A stretch of DNA of 64,000 nucleotides, taken from NCBI RefSeq assembly GCF_900187605.1, contig NZ_FYEA01000003.1, positions 1 through 64,000 of the forward strand. Direction: 5' to 3'. The notes beneath the pieces were generated by a model. The model was not told the origin of the DNA, searched no databases, and saw only the letters and a program-made list of their open reading frames with translations. Below are positions 7,440 through 20,497 of this stretch, piece by piece; the first letter of the stretch is position 1; each line of letters opens with the position of its first letter. A program made the translations under genes and the position numbers. This DNA comes from Pseudomonas sp. Irchel 3H7. Lineage in GTDB: Bacteria; Pseudomonadota; Gammaproteobacteria; Pseudomonadales; Pseudomonadaceae.

Positions 7440-10058
7440 TTATAAACCCTGCTCGACGAATGGAACGGTCAGCGCCAGTGCGCCATCCAGTGCGCCGGCG
7501 TCGACACCGCCGCCCTGCGCCATATCCGGACGACCACCGCCCTTCCCGCCCACTGCCGCAGCAGCCTGCTTCATCAAATCACCGGCTTTGAGTTGGCCAG
7601 TCAGGTCCTTGGTTACACCTGCAACCAGTACGACCTTTTCCTCATGGACACTGCCGAGCAGGATCACTGCGCGACCGAGTTTGTTCTTCAACTGATCAAC
7701 CAGCGCCAGCAGCGCCTTGGCGTCCTGACCATCCAGACGTGCAGCCAGAACCTTCACGCCTTTGACGTCCAGCGCCGAGGAAGACAGATCGTCGCCCGCA
7801 GCACTGGCAGCCTTGGCTTGCAACTGCTCGAGTTGCTTCTCCAGTTGGCGATTGCGCTCCAGCACAGCCGACAGCTTGTCGATCAGGTTGTCGCGGCTGC
7901 CCTTGACCAGGCTGGCCGCTTCCTTGAGTTGTTCTTCTGCCGCGTTCAAGTAAGCCAGTGCTTGCGCACCGGTAACTGCCTCGATACGACGCACACCCGA
8001 AGCCACACCGCCTTCGCTGATGATTTTCAGCAGGCCGATGTCGCCGGTACGGTTGGCGTGGATACCGCCGCACAGCTCGACGGAGAAATCGCCGCCCATG
8101 CTCAACACACGTACGTTGTCGCCGTACTTCTCGCCGAACAGCGCCATCGCGCCCTTGTTCTTGGCGGTTTCGATGTCGGTTTCTTCGGTTTCAACGGCGG
8201 AGTTCTTGCGAATTTCGGCGTTGACGATGTCTTCCAGCGCCTTGATCTGCTCAGGCTTGATCGCTTCAAAGTGGCTGAAGTCGAAACGCAGACGCTGGCT
8301 ATCCACCAACGAACCTTTCTGCTGAACGTGCTCGCCCAGCACCTGACGCAAAGCAGCGTGCAGCAAGTGCGTGGCCGAGTGGTTCAGCGAGGTAGCGTGA
8401 CGCACCTCGGCATCGACATGAGTTTCCACTGGCGCGCCGATGGTCAGGCTGCCCGAATCCAGTACACCGTGGTGCAGGAATGCGCCGCCAGTCTTGGTGG
8501 TGTCGCGAACGTCGAAACGTGCGCTGCCCGCCTGCAGATAACCGCAGTCGCCGATCTGGCCGCCGGATTCAGCGTAGAACGGCGTCTGGTTCAGCACGAT
8601 CACCGCCTCTTCGCCTTCATTCAAGACGTCGACCGACTGGCCATCTTTATAGATAGCAACGATTTTTGCCGAACCGCTGGTGTCTTTGTAACCGGTGAAC
8701 TCGGTGGCCACATCAACCTTGACCAAGGTGTTGTAGTCCAGACCGAACGAGCTGGCCGAACGCGCACGAACACGCTGGGCTTCCATCTCACGCTCAAAAC
8801 CGGCTTCGTCGACTGTCAGGCTGCGCTCGCGGGCGATGTCGGCGGTCAGGTCCATCGGGAAACCGTAGGTGTCGTAGAGTTTGAAGACTACGTCGCCCGG
8901 CACCACGGTGCCTTTGAGTTCCAGCAGATCCTGCTCGAGGATCTTCAGGCCGTGCTCCAGCGTCTTGGAGAACTGCTCTTCCTCGGCTTTGAGCACGCGC
9001 TCAATGTTGCTCTGCTGCTTCTTCAGTTCCGGGAAGGCTTCGCCCATCTCGGCAACCAGCGCCGCGACGATCTTGTAGAAGAAGCTGCCGGTGGCGCCCA
9101 GCTTGTTACCGTGACGGCAGGCGCGACGGATGATCCGGCGCAGCACATAACCGCGACCCTCGTTGGACGGCAGCACGCCGTCGGCGATCAGGAAGCCGCA
9201 CGAACGAATGTGGTCGGACACTACTTTCAGCGACGACTGATCGCCGTTTTCGCAACCGATCGCTTCAGCCGAGGCCTTCAGCAGGTTCTTGAACAGGTCA
9301 ATGTCGTAGTTGGAATTGACGTGCTGCATCACCGCACTGATCCGCTCCAGACCCATGCCGGTGTCGACCGACGGCGCTGGCAACGGATGCAACACGCCAT
9401 CGGCGGTGCGGTTGAACTGCATGAACACGTTGTTCCAGATTTCGATGTAACGGTCACCGTCTTCTTCCGGCGAGCCCGGTGGGCCGCCCCAGATGTGGTC
9501 GCCGTGATCGTAGAAAATCTCGGTGCACGGGCCGCACGGGCCGGTATCGCCCATGGTCCAGAAGTTGTCGGAAGCGTACGGCGCGCCTTTGTTGTCGCCG
9601 ATGCGGATCATGCGCTCGACCGGCACACCGATTTCTTTGGTCCAGATGTCATACGCTTCGTCGTCGGAGGCGTAGACGGTGACCCAGAGTTTTTCCTTCG
9701 GCAGTTGCAGAACGCCGGTCAGGAAGGTCCACGCGTAGGTAATCGCGTCCTTCTTGAAATAGTCACCGAAGCTGAAGTTACCGAGCATTTCAAAGAATGT
9801 GTGGTGACGAGCGGTATAACCGACGTTTTCCAGGTCGCTGTTCTTGCCACCGGCACGCACGCACTTCTGGCTGCTGGTCGCACGGGTGTACGCACGTTTT
9901 TCCTGGCCCAGGAAGCAGTCCTTGAACTGGTTCATCCCCGCGTTAGTGAACAGCAGGGTTGGGTCGTTGCCCGGAATCAAAGAGCTGGAGGCTACACGGG
10001 TGTGGCCTTGCTCTTCGAAGAAGCGAAGGAAGGCTTCACGGATTTCTGCGCTTTTCAT
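7440..10058 (-). CDS. alaS: alanyl-tRNA synthetase
   Basis: 872 residues, normal bacterial length. It charges tRNA-Ala and edits misacylated Ser/Gly. The class II catalytic core covers about residues 1-240 ([20 protein letters not shown], then [16 protein letters not shown]). The editing domain carries the zinc-binding pairs HSATHLLH (about 565) and [11 protein letters not shown] (about 665), followed by a coiled coil and the C-Ala domain rich in Gly near the end ([15 protein letters not shown]). The start [11 protein letters not shown] is the family start, preceded by GGAAG; 22 further in-frame codons upstream are not family-like. Confidence 0.98.
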   Translation of the reverse strand: MKSAEIREAFLRFFEEQGHTRVASSSLIPGNDPTLLFTNAGMNQFKDCFLGQEKRAYTRATSSQKCVRAGGKNSDLENVGYTARHHTFFEMLGNFSFGDYFKKDAITYAWTFLTGVLQLPKEKLWVTVYASDDEAYDIWTKEIGVPVERMIRIGDNKGAPYASDNFWTMGDTGPCGPCTEIFYDHGDHIWGGPPGSPEEDGDRYIEIWNNVFMQFNRTADGVLHPLPAPSVDTGMGLERISAVMQHVNSNYDIDLFKNLLKASAEAIGCENGDQSSLKVVSDHIRSCGFLIADGVLPSNEGRGYVLRRIIRRACRHGNKLGATGSFFYKIVAALVAEMGEAFPELKKQQSNIERVLKAEEEQFSKTLEHGLKILEQDLLELKGTVVPGDVVFKLYDTYGFPMDLTADIARERSLTVDEAGFEREMEAQRVRARSASSFGLDYNTLVKVDVATEFTGYKDTSGSAKIVAIYKDGQSVDVLNEGEEAVIVLNQTPFYAESGGQIGDCGYLQAGSARFDVRDTTKTGGAFLHHGVLDSGSLTIGAPVETHVDAEVRHATSLNHSATHLLHAALRQVLGEHVQQKGSLVDSQRLRFDFSHFEAIKPEQIKALEDIVNAEIRKNSAVETEETDIETAKNKGAMALFGEKYGDNVRVLSMGGDFSVELCGGIHANRTGDIGLLKIISEGGVASGVRRIEAVTGAQALAYLNAAEEQLKEAASLVKGSRDNLIDKLSAVLERNRQLEKQLEQLQAKAASAAGDDLSSSALDVKGVKVLAARLDGQDAKALLALVDQLKNKLGRAVILLGSVHEEKVVLVAGVTKDLTGQLKAGDLMKQAAAAVGGKGGGRPDMAQGGGVDAGALDGALALTVPFVEQGL

Positions 10059-10204
10059 TAGGTTCTTCCACGGAGGCTGCGGCCAAAGGCCTGTTCGAAA
10101 CGTCAACAGACGAAGCGACGGCAAAGGGCCGCATTATATCGGCCCTGCGCGCGGGGTACAGCGTGTTTATACGATAGAAACGGTCAATTGGACGGCTAAC
10201 GCTG

Positions 10205-11209
10205 TCACTTGCGCGAAAACTCGACGAATGTCGCGATCACTTGCTCGATTTGCGAGCGATTGACGTCCATGTGCGTGACCATACGCAGGCGTGCGGCGGC
10301 GCTCAACTTGATCCCGCGTTCGGCAGCAAAGGCCTTGATCGCTTCGGCTTTGTCGCCCATTTGCACATAAACCATGTTGGTTTGCACCGGTTCGACGATG
10401 AAACCTGCTTCACGCAGACCGTCGGCCAGCAGTTGCGCATTGGCGTGGTCGTCGGCCAGACGCTCGACGTTGTGATCCAGCGCGTACAGCCCCGCCGCTG
10501 CCAGCAACCCGGACTGACGCATGCCACCGCCGACCATTTTGCGCAGACGGCGAGCCTTGCCGATCAACTCGGCCGAACCGCACAACACCGAACCCACCGG
10601 CGCGCCGAGCCCTTTGGACAAGCACACCGACACTGAGTCGAAATGCTGGGTGATTTCCCGGGCATCAACACCCAGCTTGACCGCCGCGTTGTACAGGCGC
10701 GCGCCGTCGAGGTGCAGTTGCAAGCCTTTTTCCTGAGTGAAGCGGCGTGCGCGGGCCAGGTACTCCAGCGGCAGCACTTTGCCCTGCATGGTGTTTTCCA
10801 GCGCCAGCAAACGAGTCCGGGCGAAATGGAAGTCGTCCGGTTTGATCGCGGCGGCGACTTGATCCAGATCCAGCGAACCATCGGCTTGCACTTCCAGCGG
10901 CTGCGGCTGGATCGAACCGAGCACCGCCGCGCCACCGCCCTCGTATTTGTAGGTGTGCGCCTGCTGGCCAACGACGTATTCGTCGCCGCGCTCGCAGTGC
11001 GCCATCAAACCCAGCAGGTTGCTCATGGTGCCGGTCGGCACAAATAAAGCGGCGGCAAAACCCAAGCGTTGGGCCAATTCGGCTTCCAGGCGATTGACCG
11101 TCGGATCTTCGCCGTACACGTCATCACCGGTGTCCGCCGCAGTCATCGCGTCGAGCATGGCGGGAGTCGGTTGGGTGACAGTGTCGCTGCGAAGATCGAT
11201 AACGCTCAT
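10205..11209 (-). CDS. ltaE: low-specificity L-threonine aldolase
   Basis: 334 residues. A PLP enzyme that cleaves L-threonine and L-allo-threonine to glycine and acetaldehyde. The fold-type I signature begins with [15 protein letters not shown]; the active-site lysine is in [15 protein letters not shown] (about residue 200), and [12 protein letters not shown] holds the PLP-binding Asp. Full length, start supported by an AGG-rich stretch upstream. The gene follows an intergenic gap that on the other strand holds the FMN riboswitch. Confidence 0.93.
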   Translation of the reverse strand: MSVIDLRSDTVTQPTPAMLDAMTAADTGDDVYGEDPTVNRLEAELAQRLGFAAALFVPTGTMSNLLGLMAHCERGDEYVVGQQAHTYKYEGGGAAVLGSIQPQPLEVQADGSLDLDQVAAAIKPDDFHFARTRLLALENTMQGKVLPLEYLARARRFTQEKGLQLHLDGARLYNAAVKLGVDAREITQHFDSVSVCLSKGLGAPVGSVLCGSAELIGKARRLRKMVGGGMRQSGLLAAAGLYALDHNVERLADDHANAQLLADGLREAGFIVEPVQTNMVYVQMGDKAEAIKAFAAERGIKLSAAARLRMVTHMDVNRSQIEQVIATFVEFSRK

Positions 11210-11411
11210 GAACCTGGCCTCAAATCAGCAGGGGAAATCCCTTTACGAAGTGGAATTACTGCGGTCATCGCGTGGATTAATCAAGCCTTGGGCAAGGAAA
11301 AGTCGTTTCGAGCCTGCAAAAAATTCGATGACAATCATCAGAAAGGCGCAATGCACAGACACACAATCTGTGTTAAAAACGCTGCGCCGCCCCAGAAAGG
11401 GCGGCAAAAAC

Positions 11412-11575
11412 GTTCTCAGGGCGGGGTGCAATTCCCCACCGGCGGTAATTGCGCGCAATGCGCATAGCCCGCGAGCGCTTGGCGACGAACACGACTTCGG
11501 TTGAGATCGGCGGCAAGGTCAGCAGACCCGGTGTGATTCCGGGGCCGACGGTCATAGTCCGGATGAAGAGAGAAC
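11412..11575 (+). ncRNA. FMN riboswitch (RFN element)
   Basis: The sequence contains the conserved RFN core: CAGGGCGGGGTGCAATTCCC, ACCGGCGGTAAT, a GCCCGCGAGCGC helix, GGTCAGCAGACCCGGTGTGA and TCCGGATGAAGAGAGAAC. The closing P1 helix is GTTCTC (11412-11417) with GAGAAC (11570-11575). FMN riboswitches sense flavin mononucleotide and shut off riboflavin genes. It lies 108 nt upstream of the lumazine synthase gene. Confidence 0.95.
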
Positions 11576-11653
11576 GGGATTAACGCCAAAGGGCCGTCCG
11601 CACGATGATGTTGTGCGTGTGCGCACCCTTGAATCCCTTTCGATTCATAACGC

Positions 11654-11674
11654 CCTGTTTTTCACACAAACAGG
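11654..11674 (+). promoter_or_regulatory. hairpin that can sequester the ribosome-binding site
   Basis: A perfect 7-bp stem CCTGTTT / AAACAGG with a 7-base loop. Its 3' arm overlaps the Shine-Dalgarno AGGAG (11672-11676) of the next gene, whose ATG is at 11684. This is a natural translational expression platform for the upstream FMN aptamer. No T run follows, so it is not a transcription terminator. Confidence 0.65.
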
Positions 11675-11683
11675 AGTCAGAAC

Positions 11684-12193
11684 ATGCAACCCACCGCTAT
11701 CGACAGCAAAAGCAAACACCCTCACGGCGAGCGCGTCGCGTTCATCCAGGCCTGCTGGCACAAGGAAATCGTCGACCAGAGCCGAAAAGGCTTCGTCGCC
11801 GAAATGATTGCCCTGGGTTATCAGGAGTCGGACATCGATATCTTCGAAGTCGGCGGCGCCTTTGAAATGCCCCTGCACGCCAAGTTGCTGGCCAAAACCG
11901 GCCGTTATGCCGGCATCGTCGCCGCTGCTCTGGTGGTTGACGGCGGCATCTACCGTCACGAGTTCGTCGCCCAGTCGGTGGTCAGCGGCCTGATGCAGGT
12001 GCAGCTGGAAACCGAAGTGCCGGTATTCTCGGTGTCGCTGACCCCGCATCACTTCCATGCCGGCGACGAGCATCAGAAGTTCTTCTTCGAGCACTTTGTG
12101 CACAAGGGTCAGGAAGCAGCGCGGACTTGCGCGGATACGCTGCGCAAGGTTCGCGCACTGCGTCGTACAGAGCCGCATGCTGTAGCCGTGTAA
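11684..12193 (+). CDS. ribH: 6,7-dimethyl-8-ribityllumazine synthase (type II-like)
   Basis: 169 residues. It condenses 5-amino-6-ribitylamino-uracil with dihydroxybutanone phosphate to lumazine, the penultimate step of riboflavin synthesis. The sequence resembles the type II (RibH2, Brucella-like decameric) enzymes more than the RibH of the rib operon: ERVAFIQACWHKEIVDQSRKGF at the N-terminus, VGGAFEMPLHAKLLAKTG with the substrate-binding GAFE motif, and HHFHAGDEHQKFFFEHF with the catalytic His region. Length is slightly above usual because of a short N-terminal tail. The upstream FMN riboswitch ties it to flavin supply. It is monocistronic, ending in a REP pair. Confidence 0.93.
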   Translation: MQPTAIDSKSKHPHGERVAFIQACWHKEIVDQSRKGFVAEMIALGYQESDIDIFEVGGAFEMPLHAKLLAKTGRYAGIVAAALVVDGGIYRHEFVAQSVVSGLMQVQLETEVPVFSVSLTPHHFHAGDEHQKFFFEHFVHKGQEAARTCADTLRKVRALRRTEPHAVAV

Positions 12194-12207
12194 ACACGGA
12201 ACCAAAA

Positions 12208-12299
12208 CTGTAGGAGTGAGCCTGCTCGCGATAGCGGAGTGTCAGTCGACCACTGTAGTGACTGATACATTACAATCGCGAGCAGGCTCACTCCTACAG
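12208..12299. repeat. inverted REP pair (CTCGCGAT family)
   Basis: Two 25-nt arms (12208-12232 and 12275-12299) are exact reverse complements: CTGTAGGAGTGAGCCTGCTC plus CGCGAT. It sits between the convergent ends of ribH and astE. The same family recurs at 18820-18908, and related ones at 29419 and 54091. Confidence 0.9.
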
Positions 12300-12314
12300 G
12301 GTTTTTGCGCAGGG

Positions 12315-13325
12315 TCAGGCGAGGTTTTCGTCGGTGGTCGGGACGATCAGGATGCCCGCGCGCAAGCCGTTCTTGACCTTGGGATTGGGGAAGATGATCC
12401 GTGCGCCCTCTTCCTCGATGATCCAGCGGGTATTGGCCAAGTCTTCGGCCAACACGTAACCCATCTCCAACTCGGAAAAATTTTCGATGTCCTGCGGCAG
12501 GTTCAAGCGAAAGGCATCGCTGTGCTTGATGATTTCCCGCGCCACGCTGAAAAGCTGCAAACCATCCAGCTGCGCTTCAGCCATCTGTGGCTCAGTGCCT
12601 TCGATAATCTGCTTCAAACGAGTTTCCAACAGCGAGACGTTAACCCCGTCGTTCTGCCCGAATGGCCGCGCCTTGCCCAGTTCCAGCGTAAACGCTTCGG
12701 CACCGAGCTTGTCGTAGGTGTAGGAGCTGAAGACGATCGACGGTTTGTTCTGCAACAGCACCGCTTCCATCCCGGCAGCACGCAGACGTGCCAGCTCCAG
12801 ACGCGAATGCTGGCGACCTTCCTTCCACGGATACAACGCGAATTGCTCGATCTTCGAACCGCGAATCGCCGTGTGCAGGTCGTAGTGCAGGCGCTGGCGA
12901 TCCGGCAGGCTGAAGAAACTCGCCGCCAGACGTTCCAGCTCACAAGCTCGCAGCGCTTCCGAACCACTGCTTTGTTCATGGCGGCCGTTGAACAGCCGAT
13001 TGACGTCCTGCTCGACGAAACGCTCGCCTTTGCGAATCGCTTCCGGGTTGCCGAACAGGAACAGAATGCGTGCGCGCGGCTTCAAATCGCCGCGAGCGAT
13101 GTCGTGCAGCAACCGATCAAGCAGCTCGATCGGCGCTGTTTCGTTGCCGTGGATGCCTGCCGAAAGCAGCAGATCCAGGCCATTGTCGCGCGCTTCGGGT
13201 GGCCGGACTTCCAGCGCACCTTCGCTCAACCAGCGCATACGCACGCCTTCGACAGTCAGTTGAGTCTTCTCCGCCGGTTCGCGGCCGGCGAGGGTCAGTT
13301 CAAGCAGTTTGCCGAGGGCGAGCAT
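12315..13325 (-). CDS. astE: succinylglutamate desuccinylase AstE
   Basis: 336 residues. It hydrolyses N-succinylglutamate to glutamate and succinate, the last step of the arginine succinyltransferase pathway. It belongs to the zinc carboxypeptidase-like M14 group: the metal-binding motif is [11 protein letters not shown] (His and Glu, about residues 55-64), with a later [10 protein letters not shown] holding the third ligand. Full length; start preceded by AAGGAAA. It is the final gene of the aru/ast operon, 12 bp after the 96-residue protein. Confidence 0.95.
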   Translation of the reverse strand: MLALGKLLELTLAGREPAEKTQLTVEGVRMRWLSEGALEVRPPEARDNGLDLLLSAGIHGNETAPIELLDRLLHDIARGDLKPRARILFLFGNPEAIRKGERFVEQDVNRLFNGRHEQSSGSEALRACELERLAASFFSLPDRQRLHYDLHTAIRGSKIEQFALYPWKEGRQHSRLELARLRAAGMEAVLLQNKPSIVFSSYTYDKLGAEAFTLELGKARPFGQNDGVNVSLLETRLKQIIEGTEPQMAEAQLDGLQLFSVAREIIKHSDAFRLNLPQDIENFSELEMGYVLAEDLANTRWIIEEEGARIIFPNPKVKNGLRAGILIVPTTDENLA

Positions 13326-13337
13326 AGAGCGGTTTCC

Positions 13338-13628
13338 TTAGTGGTCGTGGTTGCAATCCGGGCCGTGCACGTGGTCTTCGTCGTCGCCGACGTCGGCCGG
13401 TTCCATTTCCAGTTGCAGACTTACCAGATTAGTCGCCAATGGGCGCAGCAGCAGGTTGGCGTACTCGGCGTCACCTTCTTCAACGTCCACGCCGATCAGC
13501 AGTTGGCCACGGCCGTCCTGCTGGATCCACAGCTCTTTGCCTTGCCACATGACCGCGACGCGGGTGCAGGAGGTCTCCAGTTGCGTGCCGTCGGTGTCTT
13601 CAAGGATCAGCTGCAGGGAATCGCTCAT
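13338..13628 (-). CDS. small acidic protein with His-rich tail, inside the ast operon
   Basis: 96 residues, function unknown. The body is beta-rich and acidic; the C-terminus DDEDHVHGPDCNHDH has four His, one Cys and several Asp and probably binds metal. It lies between astB and astE in the same direction with short gaps (57 and 12 bp), so it is cotranscribed with arginine catabolism genes. AstE is a zinc enzyme, so a role in supplying metal to it is an attractive guess, not shown by the sequence. The start MSDSLQLILED is chosen over an in-frame Met eight codons upstream. Confidence 0.8.
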   Translation of the reverse strand: MSDSLQLILEDTDGTQLETSCTRVAVMWQGKELWIQQDGRGQLLIGVDVEEGDAEYANLLLRPLATNLVSLQLEMEPADVGDDEDHVHGPDCNHDH

Positions 13629-13685
13629 GTTTTTACTCTCTAGGTGAGACAAGCCGGGCGCCGCGTTCAGGCGACGCGCTGGCCA

Positions 13686-15032
13686 TCAATTGATCTGGAA
13701 TGGATAAACCGCGCCCAGTTTAAGGATTTGCGTCAGTTCATCCAGTGCCGTCCGGCATTCAAGCAGCAATTGCGGATCCGCCAGATCGGTTTCGCTCAGG
13801 CGGTCGCGGTAGTGCTTTTCAACCCATGCGGTCAACGAACCGTACAACGGTGGCGTCATGATAACCCCTGGATTGACCGCCGCCAGTTCGGTTTCGTTAA
13901 GCGCGACGCGCAGACGCAGGCACGCCGGGCCACCGCCGTTCTGCATGCTTTGCTTGAGATCGAAGACTTTCACTTCGCGGATCAGGCCGCCGGAACTGGT
14001 CAGTTCTTGCAGGTAAGTCCAGACGCGTTCGTTGGCCTGGCACTCTTGCGGCACGATCAGCAACATCGAGCCATCAGGACGCGACAGCAACTGGCTGTTG
14101 AACAGGTACGAGCGCACCGCGTCATCTACGGTGACCGCCGAACGCGGCACACACACAGACTGGAAGTTGCCGCCGGCTTTGGCGAGTTTGCTTTGCAGCT
14201 CGGCCAGCATCGAGTCGGTGTCGAGGAACGCGTCCTCGTGATAGAACAACACCTCACCGTTACCCACCGCGATCACGTCGTTATGGAACACGCCCTGATC
14301 GATCACGTTCGGGTTCTGTTGGGCGTAGACCACGCCTTCGTCACGCAGCCCGTGCAGACGCGCAACCGCTTGCGACGCTTCGAGGGTCTGACGGGCCGGG
14401 TACTTCTGCGGCGCCGGGAAACGGTTGTCGAACGCGCTGCGACCGAATACGAAGAACTCGACGCCGGCCTCGCCATACTCACGGCAGAAACGCGTGTGGT
14501 TGGCCGCGCCCTCGTCACCGAACTGTGCCACCGCCGGCAGAGCTGCGTGATGAGCGAAGTGTTGCTGATTGGCGAACATCGCACCGAGCACGCGGCTGGT
14601 GGTCGGGTGCTCGATGCTGCGGTGGTATTTGCAGTTGAGGTTGGCGGCGGTGAAATGCACGCGACCGTCTGCGGTGTCGGCGCTCGGGCTGACGGTGGCA
14701 GCGTTGGCCACCCACATGCTCGATGCCGAGCAACTGGCGACCAGCAGCGGCATGGCTTCCTTGGCGGCGCGCTCGATCACTTGCGCGTCAGTGCCGCTGA
14801 AACCCAGACGGCGCAAAGCGGCCACGTCCGGACGTTCCTGTGGCGCCAGCACGCCTTGCTGAAAGCCCATTTCCATCAGCGCTTTCATCTTCGCCAGACC
14901 TTGCAGCGCCGCTTCCTTCGGGTTCGAAGATTGCTGGCTGTTGCTCTGGGAGGCAACGTTGCCGTAGGACAGACCACCGTAGTTATGGGTCGGCCCCACT
15001 AGACCGTCAAAATTGACTTCATAGGATTTCAT
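13686..15032 (-). CDS. astB: N-succinylarginine dihydrolase AstB
   Basis: 448 residues, normal length. It hydrolyses N2-succinylarginine to N2-succinylornithine, CO2 and ammonia, step two of the pathway. It is a member of the guanidino-group-modifying (amidinotransferase-like) fold: the N-terminus [19 protein letters not shown] is characteristic, catalytic Glu and His lie in the middle ([10 protein letters not shown] and [20 protein letters not shown]), and the nucleophilic Cys is near the C-terminus in [20 protein letters not shown] precedes the start. A 163-bp gap with a REP pair separates it from astD. Confidence 0.96.
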   Translation of the reverse strand: MKSYEVNFDGLVGPTHNYGGLSYGNVASQSNSQQSSNPKEAALQGLAKMKALMEMGFQQGVLAPQERPDVAALRRLGFSGTDAQVIERAAKEAMPLLVASCSASSMWVANAATVSPSADTADGRVHFTAANLNCKYHRSIEHPTTSRVLGAMFANQQHFAHHAALPAVAQFGDEGAANHTRFCREYGEAGVEFFVFGRSAFDNRFPAPQKYPARQTLEASQAVARLHGLRDEGVVYAQQNPNVIDQGVFHNDVIAVGNGEVLFYHEDAFLDTDSMLAELQSKLAKAGGNFQSVCVPRSAVTVDDAVRSYLFNSQLLSRPDGSMLLIVPQECQANERVWTYLQELTSSGGLIREVKVFDLKQSMQNGGGPACLRLRVALNETELAAVNPGVIMTPPLYGSLTAWVEKHYRDRLSETDLADPQLLLECRTALDELTQILKLGAVYPFQIN

Positions 15033-15100
15033 CAGCGAGGCTCCACGAGAATCTGTTGTTATAGGCTTCAGTAACTATTCTTTAACACCGCGGTGCGGCC

Positions 15101-15189
15101 ATCGCTGGCAAGCCAGCTCCCACAGTGACCGCGTCGTACACAAAATGTGTGGACGCCTCCGCCCCTGTGGGAGCTGGCAAGCCAGCGAT
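15101..15189. repeat. inverted REP pair (CCAGCGAT family)
   Basis: Arms 15101-15125 and 15165-15189 are reverse complements, apart from small differences, of ATCGCTGGCAAGCCAGCTCC plus CACAG. It interrupts the ast operon between astD and astB. The same family forms the array at 34275-34810 and single copies at 36993 and 56745. Confidence 0.9.
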
Positions 15190-15195
15190 TGGGCA

Positions 15196-17687
<2,492 letters not shown>

Positions 17688-17738
17688 GCTATCTCCTCAA
17701 ACGGGCCGCCTTCGCCACCCGTGAAACTCGCTAAGGCG

Positions 17739-18758
17739 TTAAACCGCCACCAGGCGCACACTGGCACCTTCACCGACGCCCAGGGCTTCGGCTGCTTCCA
17801 GATCCAGAGTCACCGGTTTGCCCGGCGCGTAATCCAGTTCCAGCAGCACCGCGCGGTAATCCTGCAACTGCGCGTTGGCCACCAGATACTGGCGCCCGGC
17901 ACCTTTCACCGGCTCGCCGATCTTCACCGGCACCACGCGGCTCTGGGCGATCGAACGGATCCCCGAAACACGCGCATGCAGGGTCGGGCCACCGTCGAAA
18001 ATGTCGATGTAGTGATCGGTCTCGAAGCCTTCGCGCATCAGGATGTCGAAGGTGATCTGCGCACGCGGGTGCACCTGGCCCATCGCCTCTTGGGCGGAGT
18101 CCGGCAGCAGCGGCACGTAGATCGGGTAATGCGGCATCAGTTCGGCGAGGAACGTGCGGCTTTTCAGCCCGCACAGACGCTCGGCTTCGGCGTAGTTGAG
18201 GTCGAAGAAGTTGCGACCGATCGCATCCCAGAATGGCGAGTCGCCGTTCTCGTCGCTGTAACCGACGATCTCGGTCACCACCGAATCGGCGAAACGCTCC
18301 GGGTGGCTGGCAACGAACAACAGACGGCCGCGGGAGTTGAGCTCGGACCACGGTGAACCGACCAGCTCGCGCTGCACGTAGAAACTGGTCAACAAACTGT
18401 TGCCGGTCAGGTCGTGGCACTGCGAGAGCACGTGGATCTTGTTGTGGATCTTCAACTCGCGCGAGGCGTGCACGAAGGTCTCGTTACGGAAGCTGTAGAA
18501 CGGCTCCGAATAACCGGCCGAAGCGACGATGGCCGAGCAGCCGACCAGCTTGCCGGTCGCGGAGTCTTCGAGGACGAAGAAGTAGCTCTCCTCACCGTTG
18601 AAGCTCACTTCGGCAGCGAACGAAGCTTCGCTCGCGGCGATCTTGTCGCTCAGACGTTCCACGTCATCCGGCAAGGAAGTGACACCAATCGGGCTGTCCG
18701 CAGCCAGACGCTGTACCTCGCCCAGATCAGCCATTTGCGCGGGGCGCATCACCAGCAT
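17739..18758 (-). CDS. aruF: arginine N-succinyltransferase, alpha subunit
   Basis: 339 residues, partner of AruG in the first step of arginine succinylation. The N-terminus MLVMRPAQMADLGEVQRLAA and the DSPIGVTSLPDD motif are typical, as are NSLLTSFYVQRELVGSPWSE and HYIDIFDGGPTLHARV. The start is supported by AAGGAG 8 bases upstream. A 214-bp gap containing a long REP palindrome separates it from aruC, so part of the aruC transcript may be processed or attenuated there. Confidence 0.96.
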   Translation of the reverse strand: MLVMRPAQMADLGEVQRLAADSPIGVTSLPDDVERLSDKIAASEASFAAEVSFNGEESYFFVLEDSATGKLVGCSAIVASAGYSEPFYSFRNETFVHASRELKIHNKIHVLSQCHDLTGNSLLTSFYVQRELVGSPWSELNSRGRLLFVASHPERFADSVVTEIVGYSDENGDSPFWDAIGRNFFDLNYAEAERLCGLKSRTFLAELMPHYPIYVPLLPDSAQEAMGQVHPRAQITFDILMREGFETDHYIDIFDGGPTLHARVSGIRSIAQSRVVPVKIGEPVKGAGRQYLVANAQLQDYRAVLLELDYAPGKPVTLDLEAAEALGVGEGASVRLVAV

Positions 18759-18819
18759 GGTGTCACTCCTTTCTCTTATAAATTCACAGAAAAAATAACC
18801 GGGCCTACATGGAGATCAA

Positions 18820-18908
18820 TGTAGGAGTGAGCCTGCTCGCGATTGCGGTCTGTCAGAAACCAATGAGTCGACTGACAGACCGCAATCGCGAGCAGGCTCA
18901 CTCCTACA
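18820..18908. repeat. long perfect REP palindrome in the aruC-aruF gap
   Basis: Two 37-nt arms (18820-18856 and 18872-18908) are exact reverse complements around a 15-base loop, extending the usual 25-nt REP arm by a further 12 bases. Transcribed in the aru operon mRNA it would form a very stable hairpin and could protect the upstream aruC message from 3' exonucleases. Confidence 0.92.
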
Positions 18909-18972
18909 GTTGATCTGGTCCGGCATAAAATTTTGATCGACGCCTGAAAAGCTCCAGGCGTCGAAGGGTCTA

Positions 18973-20338
<1,366 letters not shown>

Positions 20339-20497
20339 TATAGCGTCGCAAAGGCGCAGTTTAACGGGCGCCGCCGATTTGCGGCAGGCTGCAGAGAATA
20401 CCAACTCCACCCCGCGACAAAGATATAAATATGTACCGCACAAGAGGGGTCGCTTCCTGATTTGCTGCGCGTTCTTTTCAACGCCAAGGATTGGCCC

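Noticed and set aside
7593..10061. Long open frame opposite alaS (822 codons)
   Set aside because: Antisense by-product of alaS; composition is unlike a real protein (His/Gln/Val-rich) and there is no ribosome site.
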